From NCBI GenBank assembly GCA_946481315.1, contig CAMLMH010000001.1, positions 124,001 to 188,000 of the forward strand: a DNA stretch of 64,000 nt. Reading direction: 5' to 3'. Position 1 is the first letter of the stretch. Each line of letters starts with the position of its first letter. The notes below the pieces were generated by a model. The model was given only the letters and a program-made list of their open reading frames with translations. It made no database searches and was not told the origin of the DNA. Made by a program: the position numbers and the translations under genes. Shown here in pieces: positions 1 to 8,200 of this stretch. Origin of the DNA: an uncultured Bacteriovorax sp. (GTDB taxonomy: Bacteria > Bdellovibrionota > Bacteriovoracia > Bacteriovoracales > Bacteriovoracaceae).

Positions 1-930
1 TTTGAAAAAGAACGTCTGAACAATCCTGAACTCAAAGGAAAGGGTGGAGTTTTTAAACTGACGGCAAATGTTCAGCGTGAATCGCGTGACGGCCAGGTTT
101 TCAATTCGCCGCTTGCCGAAGCTAATGTCATTGGCCGAGCAATCGGGATGGCTATTCGGGGAATTAAGCCAGTAGTTGAAATTCAGTTCTTTGACTATAT
201 CTGGACAGCTTACATGCAGCTTAAAAATGAAATGGCAACACTCCGTTACCGATCAGGAGGCGACTTCAAATGTCCGATGGTCGTTCGTGTACCGATCGGA
301 GGTTACCTGAAAGGGGGCGCGATTTATCACTCTCAATCAGGTGAATCACTTTTTACACACGTTCCGGGGATTCGCGTAGCTTTCCCTTCAAACGCAGCAG
401 ATGCCGCAGGCCTACTTCGAACTGCCATTCACGGTGATGATCCGGTTATGTTCTTAGAGCATAAACATTTATATTATCAGGGATACAACCGCACAGCAGA
501 TCCAGGGGATGATTACATGATCCCGTTTGGTAAGGCCCGCATTGCCCGTGAAGGAAAAGATGCGACGATCGTCGCGTGGGGAGCTCTCGTACAAAAATCA
601 ATTGAAGCTGCAAAAAAAATGGAAGCTCAGGGATTCAGTGTAGAAGTCATCGATCTGCGTACTCTCGCTCCATATGATTTTGAAGCAATCAAAAAGTCGA
701 TAACAAAAACATCGCGTCTTATGATCGCCCACGAAGAACATAAAACTTCAGGATTCGCCGGGGAAATCGCAGCCCGCGTGAATGAAGAATGTTTCGAACT
801 TTTAGATGCACCAATCTTACGAGTTGCTGCTCTAGACGTTCACTGTGCTTACAACCCAGGTCTCGAAGATGTGATCTTACCTCAGGTAAGTCATGTGGAA
901 GAGACGCTGGAAAAACTTCTCAAGTACTAA
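1..930 (+). CDS. 2-oxo acid dehydrogenase E1 component, beta subunit or beta half (5' end missing)
   Basis: The reading frame is open from the first base, so the start lies upstream. The visible 309 residues match the thiamine-diphosphate E1 beta fold: the [16 protein letters not shown] region, the EIQFFDYIW segment, and a C-terminal transketolase half with the [12 protein letters not shown] stretch typical of pyruvate or branched-chain 2-oxo acid dehydrogenases. The enzyme decarboxylates a 2-oxo acid and passes the acyl group to an E2 lipoyl domain in the cytoplasm. It could be a free beta subunit or the C-terminal half of a fused alpha-beta E1; the window cannot tell, and the substrate is not readable from sequence. 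A hairpin follows the stop codon. Confidence 0.9.
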   Translation, partial: FEKERLNNPELKGKGGVFKLTANVQRESRDGQVFNSPLAEANVIGRAIGMAIRGIKPVVEIQFFDYIWTAYMQLKNEMATLRYRSGGDFKCPMVVRVPIGGYLKGGAIYHSQSGESLFTHVPGIRVAFPSNAADAAGLLRTAIHGDDPVMFLEHKHLYYQGYNRTADPGDDYMIPFGKARIAREGKDATIVAWGALVQKSIEAAKKMEAQGFSVEVIDLRTLAPYDFEAIKKSITKTSRLMIAHEEHKTSGFAGEIAARVNEECFELLDAPILRVAALDVHCAYNPGLEDVILPQVSHVEETLEKLLKY

Positions 931-933
931 TAT

Positions 934-949
934 GCGCCCTACGGGGCGC
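934..949 (+). terminator. Hairpin after the E1 beta gene
   Basis: GCGCCC and GGGCGC form a perfect 6-bp stem closed by a TACG loop, a UNCG-class tetraloop that is known to be very stable in RNA. It starts 4 bases after the E1 stop codon. The T-tract after it is weak, so it may be a poor intrinsic terminator or a 3' stabiliser. Confidence 0.5.
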
Positions 950-1021
950 TCGTTCATTCTATCTCCACCGTCTTAAAAAGTTCTGGACTTCCTCTTCTTC
1001 CCAAGAAAAAATTAACTAATA

Positions 1022-2746
1022 ATGAAGAAAAGAATATTAAGCATCCTAGTGGGATGCTTTTTACTGTTGGTGATATTGGAATTGGGCATTGCTGGGAGTG
1101 CTTATCTTTTTAGTTTTTATCAGAACAATTTAAATCGCAAAATCTCAGATCAAACCCGGCCCTATACTATCGTTGCTATCGGTGAATCAACGACAGCAGT
1201 GTCGGCAAACGAAAATAATACACTACTCGTCCAGACGACTTCATATCCCTATCTGTTAGAAGAGAAACTTAAAAAACTTATCCCTGAAAGAAAAGTTATA
1301 GTCATTAATAAAGGAATCATGGCAGGGGATTCGACCAAAATTGTAAGAGAAGTTTCAAGTTTCATTAAAAATAATCATGTGGACGCCATTGTTCTTATGA
1401 TGGGAATGAAAGACGAAAGTAAGGCTGAAGCTGGTAAAACAGAACCTTTCCAGCTTAGTGCTTTAACCCGATTGCTGGAATATTCGAGAACGTATCAATT
1501 AGTGCAACTGTCTCTCTCCCAAAAAAAACTTAACGACATGAATATCGACGATACTAAAGAGATCAAAAGCTTTGGGGATATTCCTAAGGATTTCCGTGAT
1601 GATAATATCCGCGAAGTTTATTACGATATTTTTTATAGCGGCCAACTGGAAAATATTACTGATCAGCAATTGAAAGATGTGATGGAATTTAACTTGCTTG
1701 GCTACTATTTTTATCGAACAGGACAATATGCTAAGGCCATAAGATATTTCGAAACTAGCTGGAAAAAATATAACATGGGCCAATATTTGTCCTATTTGGT
1801 CTATACACGGCTCAACGATCAAAGAAATGCCGAACTAAATCTAAAAAAATTATTGCTTCTCAATGAAAAAAAACCAGCTGTGATTAAACTTTTGGTCAAT
1901 CACTATATCAATATCAAACGAATGGATCTGGCTGAAAAAATATTGGCGCAGGCAAAAAAACTAAAAATTGAAAATGCAGCTGAATTACAAATCGCTCATG
2001 CGCAAGTTCAGCAGTTTAAAGGTATGTTCACTTCAGCAGTTGAAATTTTAAAGCCTGTCTGCGGTGATCATCTACCTGTCGATACTTCATCTAGACCCCC
2101 AAGCGGTGAATTCCGTAATACAATTTATTGGATTAATCAGAGAGCTCCTAAAGTTGAATGCAATTACTATATGGCAGAACTGAATTTACAGCTTAAAAAC
2201 TATCTTCAGACTGAGCGTTATGCCCATCGATTTCTCAAGTCAAATCCCAAAGGGTTTGCTGCTTTAAATATCCTGAGAACAGTTTATGAATCGCAAAATA
2301 AGCCGGAAAAGGCTGAGAGAATTATCAAAAAATTTGCACTGATGAACAAGAGATTAGGGGAGTATTTTGCCCTGGCTGATTATTACAAAAGTCTTGGGAA
2401 AAAACAGGAGATGCAGGAGCTCTATGCAATGGCTGCGAAAGATTTTCCTGCGACTGTAAAAAACTTTGGGACGATTGATGCCTTGGCTAAAAGTAAAAAT
2501 GCAAAGCTGATTATCATGCAGTATCCAACCTTTAGTCTGGATTTTCTCAGATATCTAACCAGAGATGTTCGTGGGGCTTTTTATGTAGATAATGAAAATA
2601 TTTTCAACGATGACCCTAAAAATAAATATTTTTTTGAAGCACGCTACCCTTATCAATTTAATCATTACACGAAAGAAGGTTCACTAAGGCTGGCAGAAAA
2701 TCTGGCCCTTTTCATTAAACACGCGATGGATAAAGGAGAGCTATGA
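1022..2746 (+). CDS. Membrane-anchored SGNH-hydrolase-like protein with TPR-like insert
   Basis: 574 residues. An N-terminal hydrophobic helix (about residues 5-32) anchors or exports the protein. Residues 50-130 look like the start of an SGNH/GDSL esterase fold, with GEST (54-57) in place of the GDS nucleophile motif. A helical TPR-like block (about 225-470) is inserted before the C-terminal SGNH block, which carries a histidine in FNHYTKEG near residue 548. The block III asparagine is replaced (GMKD, Lys130), and the usual Asp three residues before the His is Gln, so activity is doubtful. It is the first gene of an overlapping operon; its stop overlaps the next start by 4 bases. SGNH proteins beside carbamoyltransferases often act on glycans, but the substrate is unknown. 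Confidence 0.7.
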   Translation: MKKRILSILVGCFLLLVILELGIAGSAYLFSFYQNNLNRKISDQTRPYTIVAIGESTTAVSANENNTLLVQTTSYPYLLEEKLKKLIPERKVIVINKGIMAGDSTKIVREVSSFIKNNHVDAIVLMMGMKDESKAEAGKTEPFQLSALTRLLEYSRTYQLVQLSLSQKKLNDMNIDDTKEIKSFGDIPKDFRDDNIREVYYDIFYSGQLENITDQQLKDVMEFNLLGYYFYRTGQYAKAIRYFETSWKKYNMGQYLSYLVYTRLNDQRNAELNLKKLLLLNEKKPAVIKLLVNHYINIKRMDLAEKILAQAKKLKIENAAELQIAHAQVQQFKGMFTSAVEILKPVCGDHLPVDTSSRPPSGEFRNTIYWINQRAPKVECNYYMAELNLQLKNYLQTERYAHRFLKSNPKGFAALNILRTVYESQNKPEKAERIIKKFALMNKRLGEYFALADYYKSLGKKQEMQELYAMAAKDFPATVKNFGTIDALAKSKNAKLIIMQYPTFSLDFLRYLTRDVRGAFYVDNENIFNDDPKNKYFFEARYPYQFNHYTKEGSLRLAENLALFIKHAMDKGEL

Positions 2747-3612
2747 TCACAGTGCACAACATAAAAGACTCATGTTCAAAATGTGTGATGCCTGAGCTTT
2801 CTGGAAAAGTTTATCTGCAAAACGCAATTTGTTCAGATTGCCTTAAAGTTTCGTCCAGTGTTCAGGCCAATGAAGCTGAGCTGGAAAAACGTCTCACAAA
2901 GATAAAATCAAAACATCATTACGAAATTGTAGTGACAACTGACGGAGGTATTGAAAGCCTCTATTGCCTGCATCTAATGAAAACCAAATTTAATCTGAAC
3001 CCTCTATTATTCACCTTCGATCATGGATATCTGAGTGAGACAGAGTTCGAGAATATTAAAAGAGTCGTAGCAAAGTTGAAGATAGACTTTGTTCAGTTTA
3101 AAACAAGCAGTCTCAACAATGAAATAAAAGAAAATTTTAACAATAATAAATCAACATCTCTTCACCAGCTTGTCTGGGAAAACACTCTGCTTACAGCCCT
3201 GGAATTCTCAGCCCGTAATGATTCTCCCTATCTGCTTTTCAATCTTAGTCGCTTAACATGCGATAAAAAAAGATTAAATGAAATATTAAATAAAAAATTA
3301 AAAAACAATGTAGCTGTTCTGAACATAGATGATTTTATCCAGGTGCGAATGGAAGATGCGGAAAAAGTTTTGAAGCAGGAATATAATTTTCAGGATGGGC
3401 CAGTTAGTCCTTTGTATACCCTGAGTTCTCTGAAGATGACAAAACTAAGGGGCTGGAGTGAAGAGCAAGAATACTTCAGCCATTTAATTCGACTGAATAA
3501 AATGGATAAGAAGACAGCAGTAAACTTACTTTCATGGAAGATTGAGAAGCAGCAAGTTGAGGAACTGATTAACAAGCTTGGCATAAGAGCAGAGCTTCTG
3601 GGGATAGAATGA
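2743..3612 (+). CDS. N-acetyl sugar amidotransferase-like protein with degenerate PP-loop
   Basis: 289 residues. The N-terminus has two CxxC pairs (Cys11/14 and Cys30/33), the zinc-ribbon-like start of the WbpG/PseA-type sugar amidotransferases. The ATP PP-loop expected at residues 66-72 reads TDGGIES instead of SGGKDST, having lost the Lys and the final Thr. The following LLFTFDHGYLSE stretch is clearly homologous to the next gene, so the two are tandem paralogues. It overlaps its neighbours by 4 bases on both sides. It is probably a non-catalytic partner subunit of the downstream enzyme, although binding of a different nucleotide cannot be excluded. Confidence 0.7.
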   Translation: MITVHNIKDSCSKCVMPELSGKVYLQNAICSDCLKVSSSVQANEAELEKRLTKIKSKHHYEIVVTTDGGIESLYCLHLMKTKFNLNPLLFTFDHGYLSETEFENIKRVVAKLKIDFVQFKTSSLNNEIKENFNNNKSTSLHQLVWENTLLTALEFSARNDSPYLLFNLSRLTCDKKRLNEILNKKLKNNVAVLNIDDFIQVRMEDAEKVLKQEYNFQDGPVSPLYTLSSLKMTKLRGWSEEQEYFSHLIRLNKMDKKTAVNLLSWKIEKQQVEELINKLGIRAELLGIE

Positions 3613-4646
3613 ATACAGAAAAACGCTGCATTGAATGCGTACTGGTGGAAAGCGCCCCGGATATTGTCATTGGAACAGATGGAGTATGCAACATTTGCAA
3701 GAATTACCATGCTGAACATAAAGACTCTAATGAACCAGAGTATCTGGAAACAGATTTTTTAAAAATCATTGATAAGTATCGAGGCAAAGGAAAATATGAT
3801 TGTTTGTGTATGTTAAGCGGAGGTAAAGACAGTACGGCTTCGCTTTATTACATCAAGGAAAAATATAAAATGAACCCATTGGTTTTTACATTTAACCACG
3901 GGTTCGTTCCTGACGAGCATATAAAGTCTGCGATGAAAACAGTAGAAAAGCTGGGCGTAGACTGGATTTACTTCGAAACAGACTTCATGAAGGACATGTT
4001 CCGGAAAATAGTCAAGACCAAATCGAAAGTGGTCATCTGCCCTGTATGTTCTTTATGGTACATGCTGAAGACTTATGAAATTGCAGCACAGTGGGATATC
4101 CCTATTATTATTTCCGGCTGGACGAAAGGACAAACCACCAGTTCTAAAAAAAGTGTTATGTCCAAATGCGCCTGCGATCAGGACCCAGGCGAATACTCTA
4201 CGATGGCAAATGCTACTCAGGAATTTATGGACAAATATGTACGGACAGATCCGCGTTATTTAGATTTTCCTGCCAGTATGGAAGATGTTCTGAACATTGC
4301 CAGAAAGAAATACAAAACAAAAGCGATGGTATTATCGCCGCATTGGTTCGTGCCAACCGGGCCGGATGAATATGTAAAAGTCATCAAAGAAAAATTAGAC
4401 TGGGATTATCCAGTTCGTTCTTATCCTAAAAAAACCACTAACTGCGATCTTAATTTTCTGGCTTCTAAACTGGCCGTTGATAATTTTGGATACTCCCATT
4501 ATCACATCGAGATGAGTAATCTCATCCGTCTGGGAATGATCACCAGGGAAGAAGCCATTGCTTTACTGGAGATTGATTACGATAAGGAAATATTGTCACC
4601 AATCCTGGAAAAACTGGATTGCAAAATGGAAGACATAAAAAAATGA
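3609..4646 (+). CDS. N-acetyl sugar amidotransferase family protein (PP-loop ATPase)
   Basis: 345 residues. It starts with CxxC pairs at Cys7/10 and Cys27/30, followed by an intact PP-loop SGGKDST at 70-76 and a further CPVC motif near residue 138. Family members such as WbpG/PseA adenylate a substrate and introduce an amidino or amide nitrogen into a nucleotide-sugar-derived residue during surface glycan synthesis. This family link rests on the double zinc-finger plus PP-loop layout; the actual substrate is unknown. It sits between its degenerate paralogue and small membrane proteins and is translationally coupled to both by ATGA overlaps. Confidence 0.75.
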   Translation: MNTEKRCIECVLVESAPDIVIGTDGVCNICKNYHAEHKDSNEPEYLETDFLKIIDKYRGKGKYDCLCMLSGGKDSTASLYYIKEKYKMNPLVFTFNHGFVPDEHIKSAMKTVEKLGVDWIYFETDFMKDMFRKIVKTKSKVVICPVCSLWYMLKTYEIAAQWDIPIIISGWTKGQTTSSKKSVMSKCACDQDPGEYSTMANATQEFMDKYVRTDPRYLDFPASMEDVLNIARKKYKTKAMVLSPHWFVPTGPDEYVKVIKEKLDWDYPVRSYPKKTTNCDLNFLASKLAVDNFGYSHYHIEMSNLIRLGMITREEAIALLEIDYDKEILSPILEKLDCKMEDIKK

Positions 4647-4903
4647 AAGAGCAAATTAGAGCAAAAGTTAATCAGATAAATTTTTTTTTGATGGATGGAA
4701 AAAAACAAATCCAGAAAATCTGTCTGTGGATTGCATTGTTTGTGGTTTATTTTTTGGGAATAGGTTTTACCTGGTTACTGACTGTGTTTGTGGGGAGACG
4801 TTTTCTCAGATCTTTCCGGATCAAAAGTGGACAATTAAGTTACTGGGAAGATGCTGTAAATTATCATCATGAAGATTTGTCCAGATACGAACAGCAGGTT
4901 TAA
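4643..4903 (+). CDS. SxtJ-like small membrane protein
   Basis: 86 residues, starting at the ATG that overlaps the upstream stop (ATGA). One or two hydrophobic segments lie between about residues 24 and 52. The C-terminus has SYWED followed by a RYEQQV ending, which resembles the SYW...RYRRQF end that I recall for SxtJ-family proteins encoded next to carbamoyltransferases, including in saxitoxin clusters. No function is established for that family. Order and spacing (directly before the DUF5989-like gene and the carbamoyltransferase) support the call. A longer start at 4619 would lie inside the upstream gene and has no better ribosome site. Confidence 0.6.
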   Translation: MKEQIRAKVNQINFFLMDGKKQIQKICLWIALFVVYFLGIGFTWLLTVFVGRRFLRSFRIKSGQLSYWEDAVNYHHEDLSRYEQQV

Positions 4904-5065
4904 ATGTTTAAAATATTTTTTATCCTAAATGAAATCATGACACTATTAAAAGAGAACAAAACATATGTTCTGGCCCCCATCTTTATTGCTCTTGCACTTC
5001 TAAGTTTTCTTGTCTATCACGTTGGACCGACTGCTATTGTTACATTTATTTACGCTGGTGTTTAA
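4904..5065 (+). CDS. SxtK-like / DUF5989 small membrane protein (53 aa)
   Basis: A 53-codon gene begins immediately after the upstream TAA. The protein starts MFKIFFILNEIM, has a short charged stretch (LLKENKTY), a single membrane helix (about residues 22-40) and ends TAIVTFIYAGV. The LxENK-helix-FIY layout is what I know of DUF5989/SxtK proteins, which sit directly upstream of carbamoyltransferases. A ribosome site (AAGGAAG) for the carbamoyltransferase follows its stop. Function is unknown; a membrane-tethering role for the carbamoylation machinery is an inference. Confidence 0.65.
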   Translation: MFKIFFILNEIMTLLKENKTYVLAPIFIALALLSFLVYHVGPTAIVTFIYAGV

Positions 5066-5073
5066 GGAAGGCC

Positions 5074-6753
5074 ATGTATATTTTAGGTATTTCATGTTTC
5101 TATCACGACTCTTCTGCTTGTCTTATTAAAGACGGAGAAGTCATTGCGGCTGTCCAGGAAGAAAGATTTAATCGTGATAAGTATTCTCCGGTTTTTCCAA
5201 TTCAGTCGATAAACTATTGTTTGCAGCACGCTGGTATAACCAGTTACGATCTTGACCATGTTGTTTTTTATGAAAAGATGTATTTAAAATTTGAAAGAAC
5301 AATCTTTTCTCACGTTGCTGGCTTCCCATTCACTTTTAAAAATTTTATTGAAACTATGCCACTTTGGTTGAAAGATCGCTTGATTGTGCCTCTGTTTATC
5401 AGAGACGAACTTACATACAATAAAAAGATATGGTTCGTTAAACATCATCTTTCTCACGCCGCCAGTTCTTATTATCCTTCAGCTTTTAATGAGGCAGCTC
5501 TGCTGACGGTCGATGGTGTTGGTGAATACGCCAGTGCAACTATTGGACATGCTCAAGGTAATAATATAAAAATACTTAAAGAGATTTCGTATCCACACTC
5601 GCTCGGTCTTTTATATTCCATAGTCACAGCCTATCTAGGCTTCAGAGTATTTTCCGGAGAAGGGAAAATAATGGCACTGGCAGAATTTGGTGAACCAAAA
5701 TATCTGAAGGAATTTGAATACCTGATTGAAGTTGCAGAAGATGGTTCTTTTAAACTTAATCTGGACTATTTTTCCTTTAATCGTGGCGAAAAAATGCACA
5801 ACCAGCGGTTTGTTAATTTGCTGGGCGAAGAGCGAAAAGAAAATGCAGAAATCACTCAAAGACATAAAGACATTGCGGCTTCATTACAAAGAATGACGGA
5901 AGAGGTTGTATTGAAAATGGCCAGGTATGCACACAAGCTGACTGGAAGTAAAAATATTTGTCTGGCAGGTGGAGTGTTTCTTAATGTGACTGCAAATTCA
6001 AGAATCCGAAACGAAACGCCCTTTGAAAATGTCTTCATTCAGCCTGCGGCAGGCGATGCTGGAACTGCCATCGGCGCCGGTTTGTATTTGTATCACAAAA
6101 TCTTAAAAGGTGAATCCCGACATCAGTTGCTCAACGTTTCCCTCGGCCCGGAGTACGGGCAAAAGCAAATCGAAATTATCCTTAGAAATAAGAGACTCAA
6201 TTTTAAACAGATGAATACTTCTGAAGAAATCGCCAGAAGAGTCGCTCAGGCCATTGCTGATGGACAAGTGGTCGCCTGGTTTCAGGGACGAATGGAATTT
6301 GGTCCCCGAGCACTCGGTAACCGAAGTATCCTGGCTGATCCGCGTTCGGAAAAAATGAAAGACTGGTTAAACTTAACTATAAAAAACCGGGAAGATTTCC
6401 GGCCTTTTGGTGCGAGTGTTTTACGGCATAAGGTAAACCAATGCTTCGAATTTGAAGGTGAAAGCCCGTACATGCTTTTCGTTGCCAATATAAAACAACA
6501 TTATGTTGGTAAACTCCCCGCGATCACTCACATCAATAATACAAGTCGTATCCAGACAGTCAGCAAAGAAGAAAATGAACGTTATTTTCAGGTCATTGAA
6601 GCCTTTGATCAACTGACTGGAATACCAATGGTTCTCAATACATCACTTAATGATTCAGAGCCAATTGTCTGTACCCCTGCTTCAGCAGTTGATTTGTTTA
6701 TAAAAACAAAGATCGACATGCTGGCCATTGAGGATTTCATAGTTGAGAAATAA
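5074..6753 (+). CDS. Carbamoyltransferase, NodU/CmcH/TobZ family
   Basis: 559 residues with both family domains. The N-terminal Kae1-like part begins with GISCFYHDSSA and has the histidine cluster HHLSH near residue 129. The C-terminal YrdC-like part has the EFGPRALGNRSILADPR motif that ends the family signature. These enzymes make carbamoyl-adenylate from carbamoyl phosphate and ATP and move the carbamoyl group to a hydroxyl on an antibiotic, Nod factor or sugar. A good ribosome site (AAGGAAG) precedes the ATG. Its end overlaps the sulfatase-like gene. The acceptor is unknown; the surrounding amidotransferase and SGNH genes point to a sugar or glycan. Confidence 0.9.
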   Translation: MYILGISCFYHDSSACLIKDGEVIAAVQEERFNRDKYSPVFPIQSINYCLQHAGITSYDLDHVVFYEKMYLKFERTIFSHVAGFPFTFKNFIETMPLWLKDRLIVPLFIRDELTYNKKIWFVKHHLSHAASSYYPSAFNEAALLTVDGVGEYASATIGHAQGNNIKILKEISYPHSLGLLYSIVTAYLGFRVFSGEGKIMALAEFGEPKYLKEFEYLIEVAEDGSFKLNLDYFSFNRGEKMHNQRFVNLLGEERKENAEITQRHKDIAASLQRMTEEVVLKMARYAHKLTGSKNICLAGGVFLNVTANSRIRNETPFENVFIQPAAGDAGTAIGAGLYLYHKILKGESRHQLLNVSLGPEYGQKQIEIILRNKRLNFKQMNTSEEIARRVAQAIADGQVVAWFQGRMEFGPRALGNRSILADPRSEKMKDWLNLTIKNREDFRPFGASVLRHKVNQCFEFEGESPYMLFVANIKQHYVGKLPAITHINNTSRIQTVSKEENERYFQVIEAFDQLTGIPMVLNTSLNDSEPIVCTPASAVDLFIKTKIDMLAIEDFIVEK

Positions 6754-8200
6754 ATTACTCATATTGCCCATTTTTTTATTGATCACTGCGATCGGTGGTT
6801 ACTTTATTTATAAAAAGTATCAAAAAAACACACATGCCTTTGCCTGTGATGATTGCAACATAATAATTATTTCGATGAGCAATCTTAGAAAGCAAAATAT
6901 GAGTCTCTATGGGTATAACCGAAAGACGACTCCTAATATTGATCAGTTCTTTGCCGATTCTTTTAGATTTGAAAATGCATTTGCACCTGCTTCCTTAACT
7001 TTTACCGATGCTATGTCATTCTTCTATTCACTTCAGCCTAATGTGCATAAGTTTATGAATAGATCAGACAGAGGAAGAGCGTCTCGAATTCTGTCTGGTT
7101 ATGAACCCTTCACCCATACTTTAAAAAAAGCAGGTTACAACACCGTTGCGTTTGTCAGTGATGAAGACTACGCCTTTGAAAATGGATTTGGTAAACTCTT
7201 CGACTTGTATTTTGATAAAAGTATGTACAGTGAAAACGGAATTCACTTCCGTCCTTGGCAATATAATGTCGGTTCAAAAGATTTGATCAAACCAGCTGTT
7301 CGCTGGCTTGAGAGTCATCACAATGAAAAATTCGTTATGTTTTTGCAACTGTATGATATGCATTGTCCATACACCCCGGATGAAAATTATCGGCAGAAAT
7401 TCCCCGGACCACACAATCCGGAAATTGATTTTAATGAATGTTATATAACACTCAATAAGGTAGAGAAAATAAAACAAAAGGGAAAAGAATTTTACAAGCT
7501 GTTTGATTGGCGTTCATTTTTGGATAAAAAAATTTCTGATGAAATCCTCTTTAGTCAGGACGATGTAAATTACCTGAAGAATTTGTACGATGCAGAACTG
7601 GCTAATGCAGATAATAATCTAATTCAACTTTTCGAAACCATCAAAAAACTACAGCTAGATAGAAATACTATTATCGTATTTATGTCTGAGCACGGTGATT
7701 ACTTGGGGGAGAATGGCTATTTTATGAAAGTAGCAATTACTGCCGAAGGAAATCTACATAATGCCAATCTGGGATTCCCATTGCTGATAAAACATCCTGA
7801 ACTGAAAAAAAGCGTAATCCAGAAGCAAATAGTTCAGACTATCGACATAGCCCCCACATTGTTACAATTCCTTGGACTGGAAATACCAGAAACTTACCAG
7901 GGTAAGAGTTTGTTGCCTGTTCTGGGAAATGAAAAGCCACATAATGAATTCGCATATGCCTTTGCAGTACGAATGAGAAAGTTCCACGATGAAGGTCGCT
8001 TTTTTGTCCAGGCGATTCAAAATGACAAATGGAAATATACTTTTTTCAAACACATGACATTGGATAAAACCCTGCTAAGACAAGAAGAAAAACTTTATCT
8101 CATGCCAGATGAAGAAAAAGACGTGAGTCAGACTGAAAGAAAAATGCTTAATAACTTACGGCAAAAACGAATGGAACTGGATAACTATTATGCGCCTTAA
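6743..8200 (+). CDS. Sulfatase-fold (alkaline phosphatase superfamily) membrane-anchored protein, metal site degraded
   Basis: 485 residues from a TTG codon that overlaps the carbamoyltransferase end by 11 bases. The N-terminal helix LLILPIFLLITAIGGY supports this start. The sulfatase landmarks SLYGYNRKTTPNIDQF (54-69), LQPNVHKF and SEHGDYLGENGY are present. Key residues have changed, however: the first metal Asp is Ser46, the second is Gln51, the SDHG aspartate is Glu and the following His is Asn. Thr86 occupies the nucleophile place of the Cys/Ser-x-Pro-x-Arg motif, which is absent. It is either a pseudo-enzyme that binds a substrate or a transferase with unusual metal use. It is probably periplasmic. 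Confidence 0.75.
   Translation: MRNKLLILPIFLLITAIGGYFIYKKYQKNTHAFACDDCNIIIISMSNLRKQNMSLYGYNRKTTPNIDQFFADSFRFENAFAPASLTFTDAMSFFYSLQPNVHKFMNRSDRGRASRILSGYEPFTHTLKKAGYNTVAFVSDEDYAFENGFGKLFDLYFDKSMYSENGIHFRPWQYNVGSKDLIKPAVRWLESHHNEKFVMFLQLYDMHCPYTPDENYRQKFPGPHNPEIDFNECYITLNKVEKIKQKGKEFYKLFDWRSFLDKKISDEILFSQDDVNYLKNLYDAELANADNNLIQLFETIKKLQLDRNTIIVFMSEHGDYLGENGYFMKVAITAEGNLHNANLGFPLLIKHPELKKSVIQKQIVQTIDIAPTLLQFLGLEIPETYQGKSLLPVLGNEKPHNEFAYAFAVRMRKFHDEGRFFVQAIQNDKWKYTFFKHMTLDKTLLRQEEKLYLMPDEEKDVSQTERKMLNNLRQKRMELDNYYAP

Noticed and set aside
789..1019. Frame overlapping the E1 beta gene end
   Set aside because: Out of phase with the conserved enzyme, and its product has no protein-like features.
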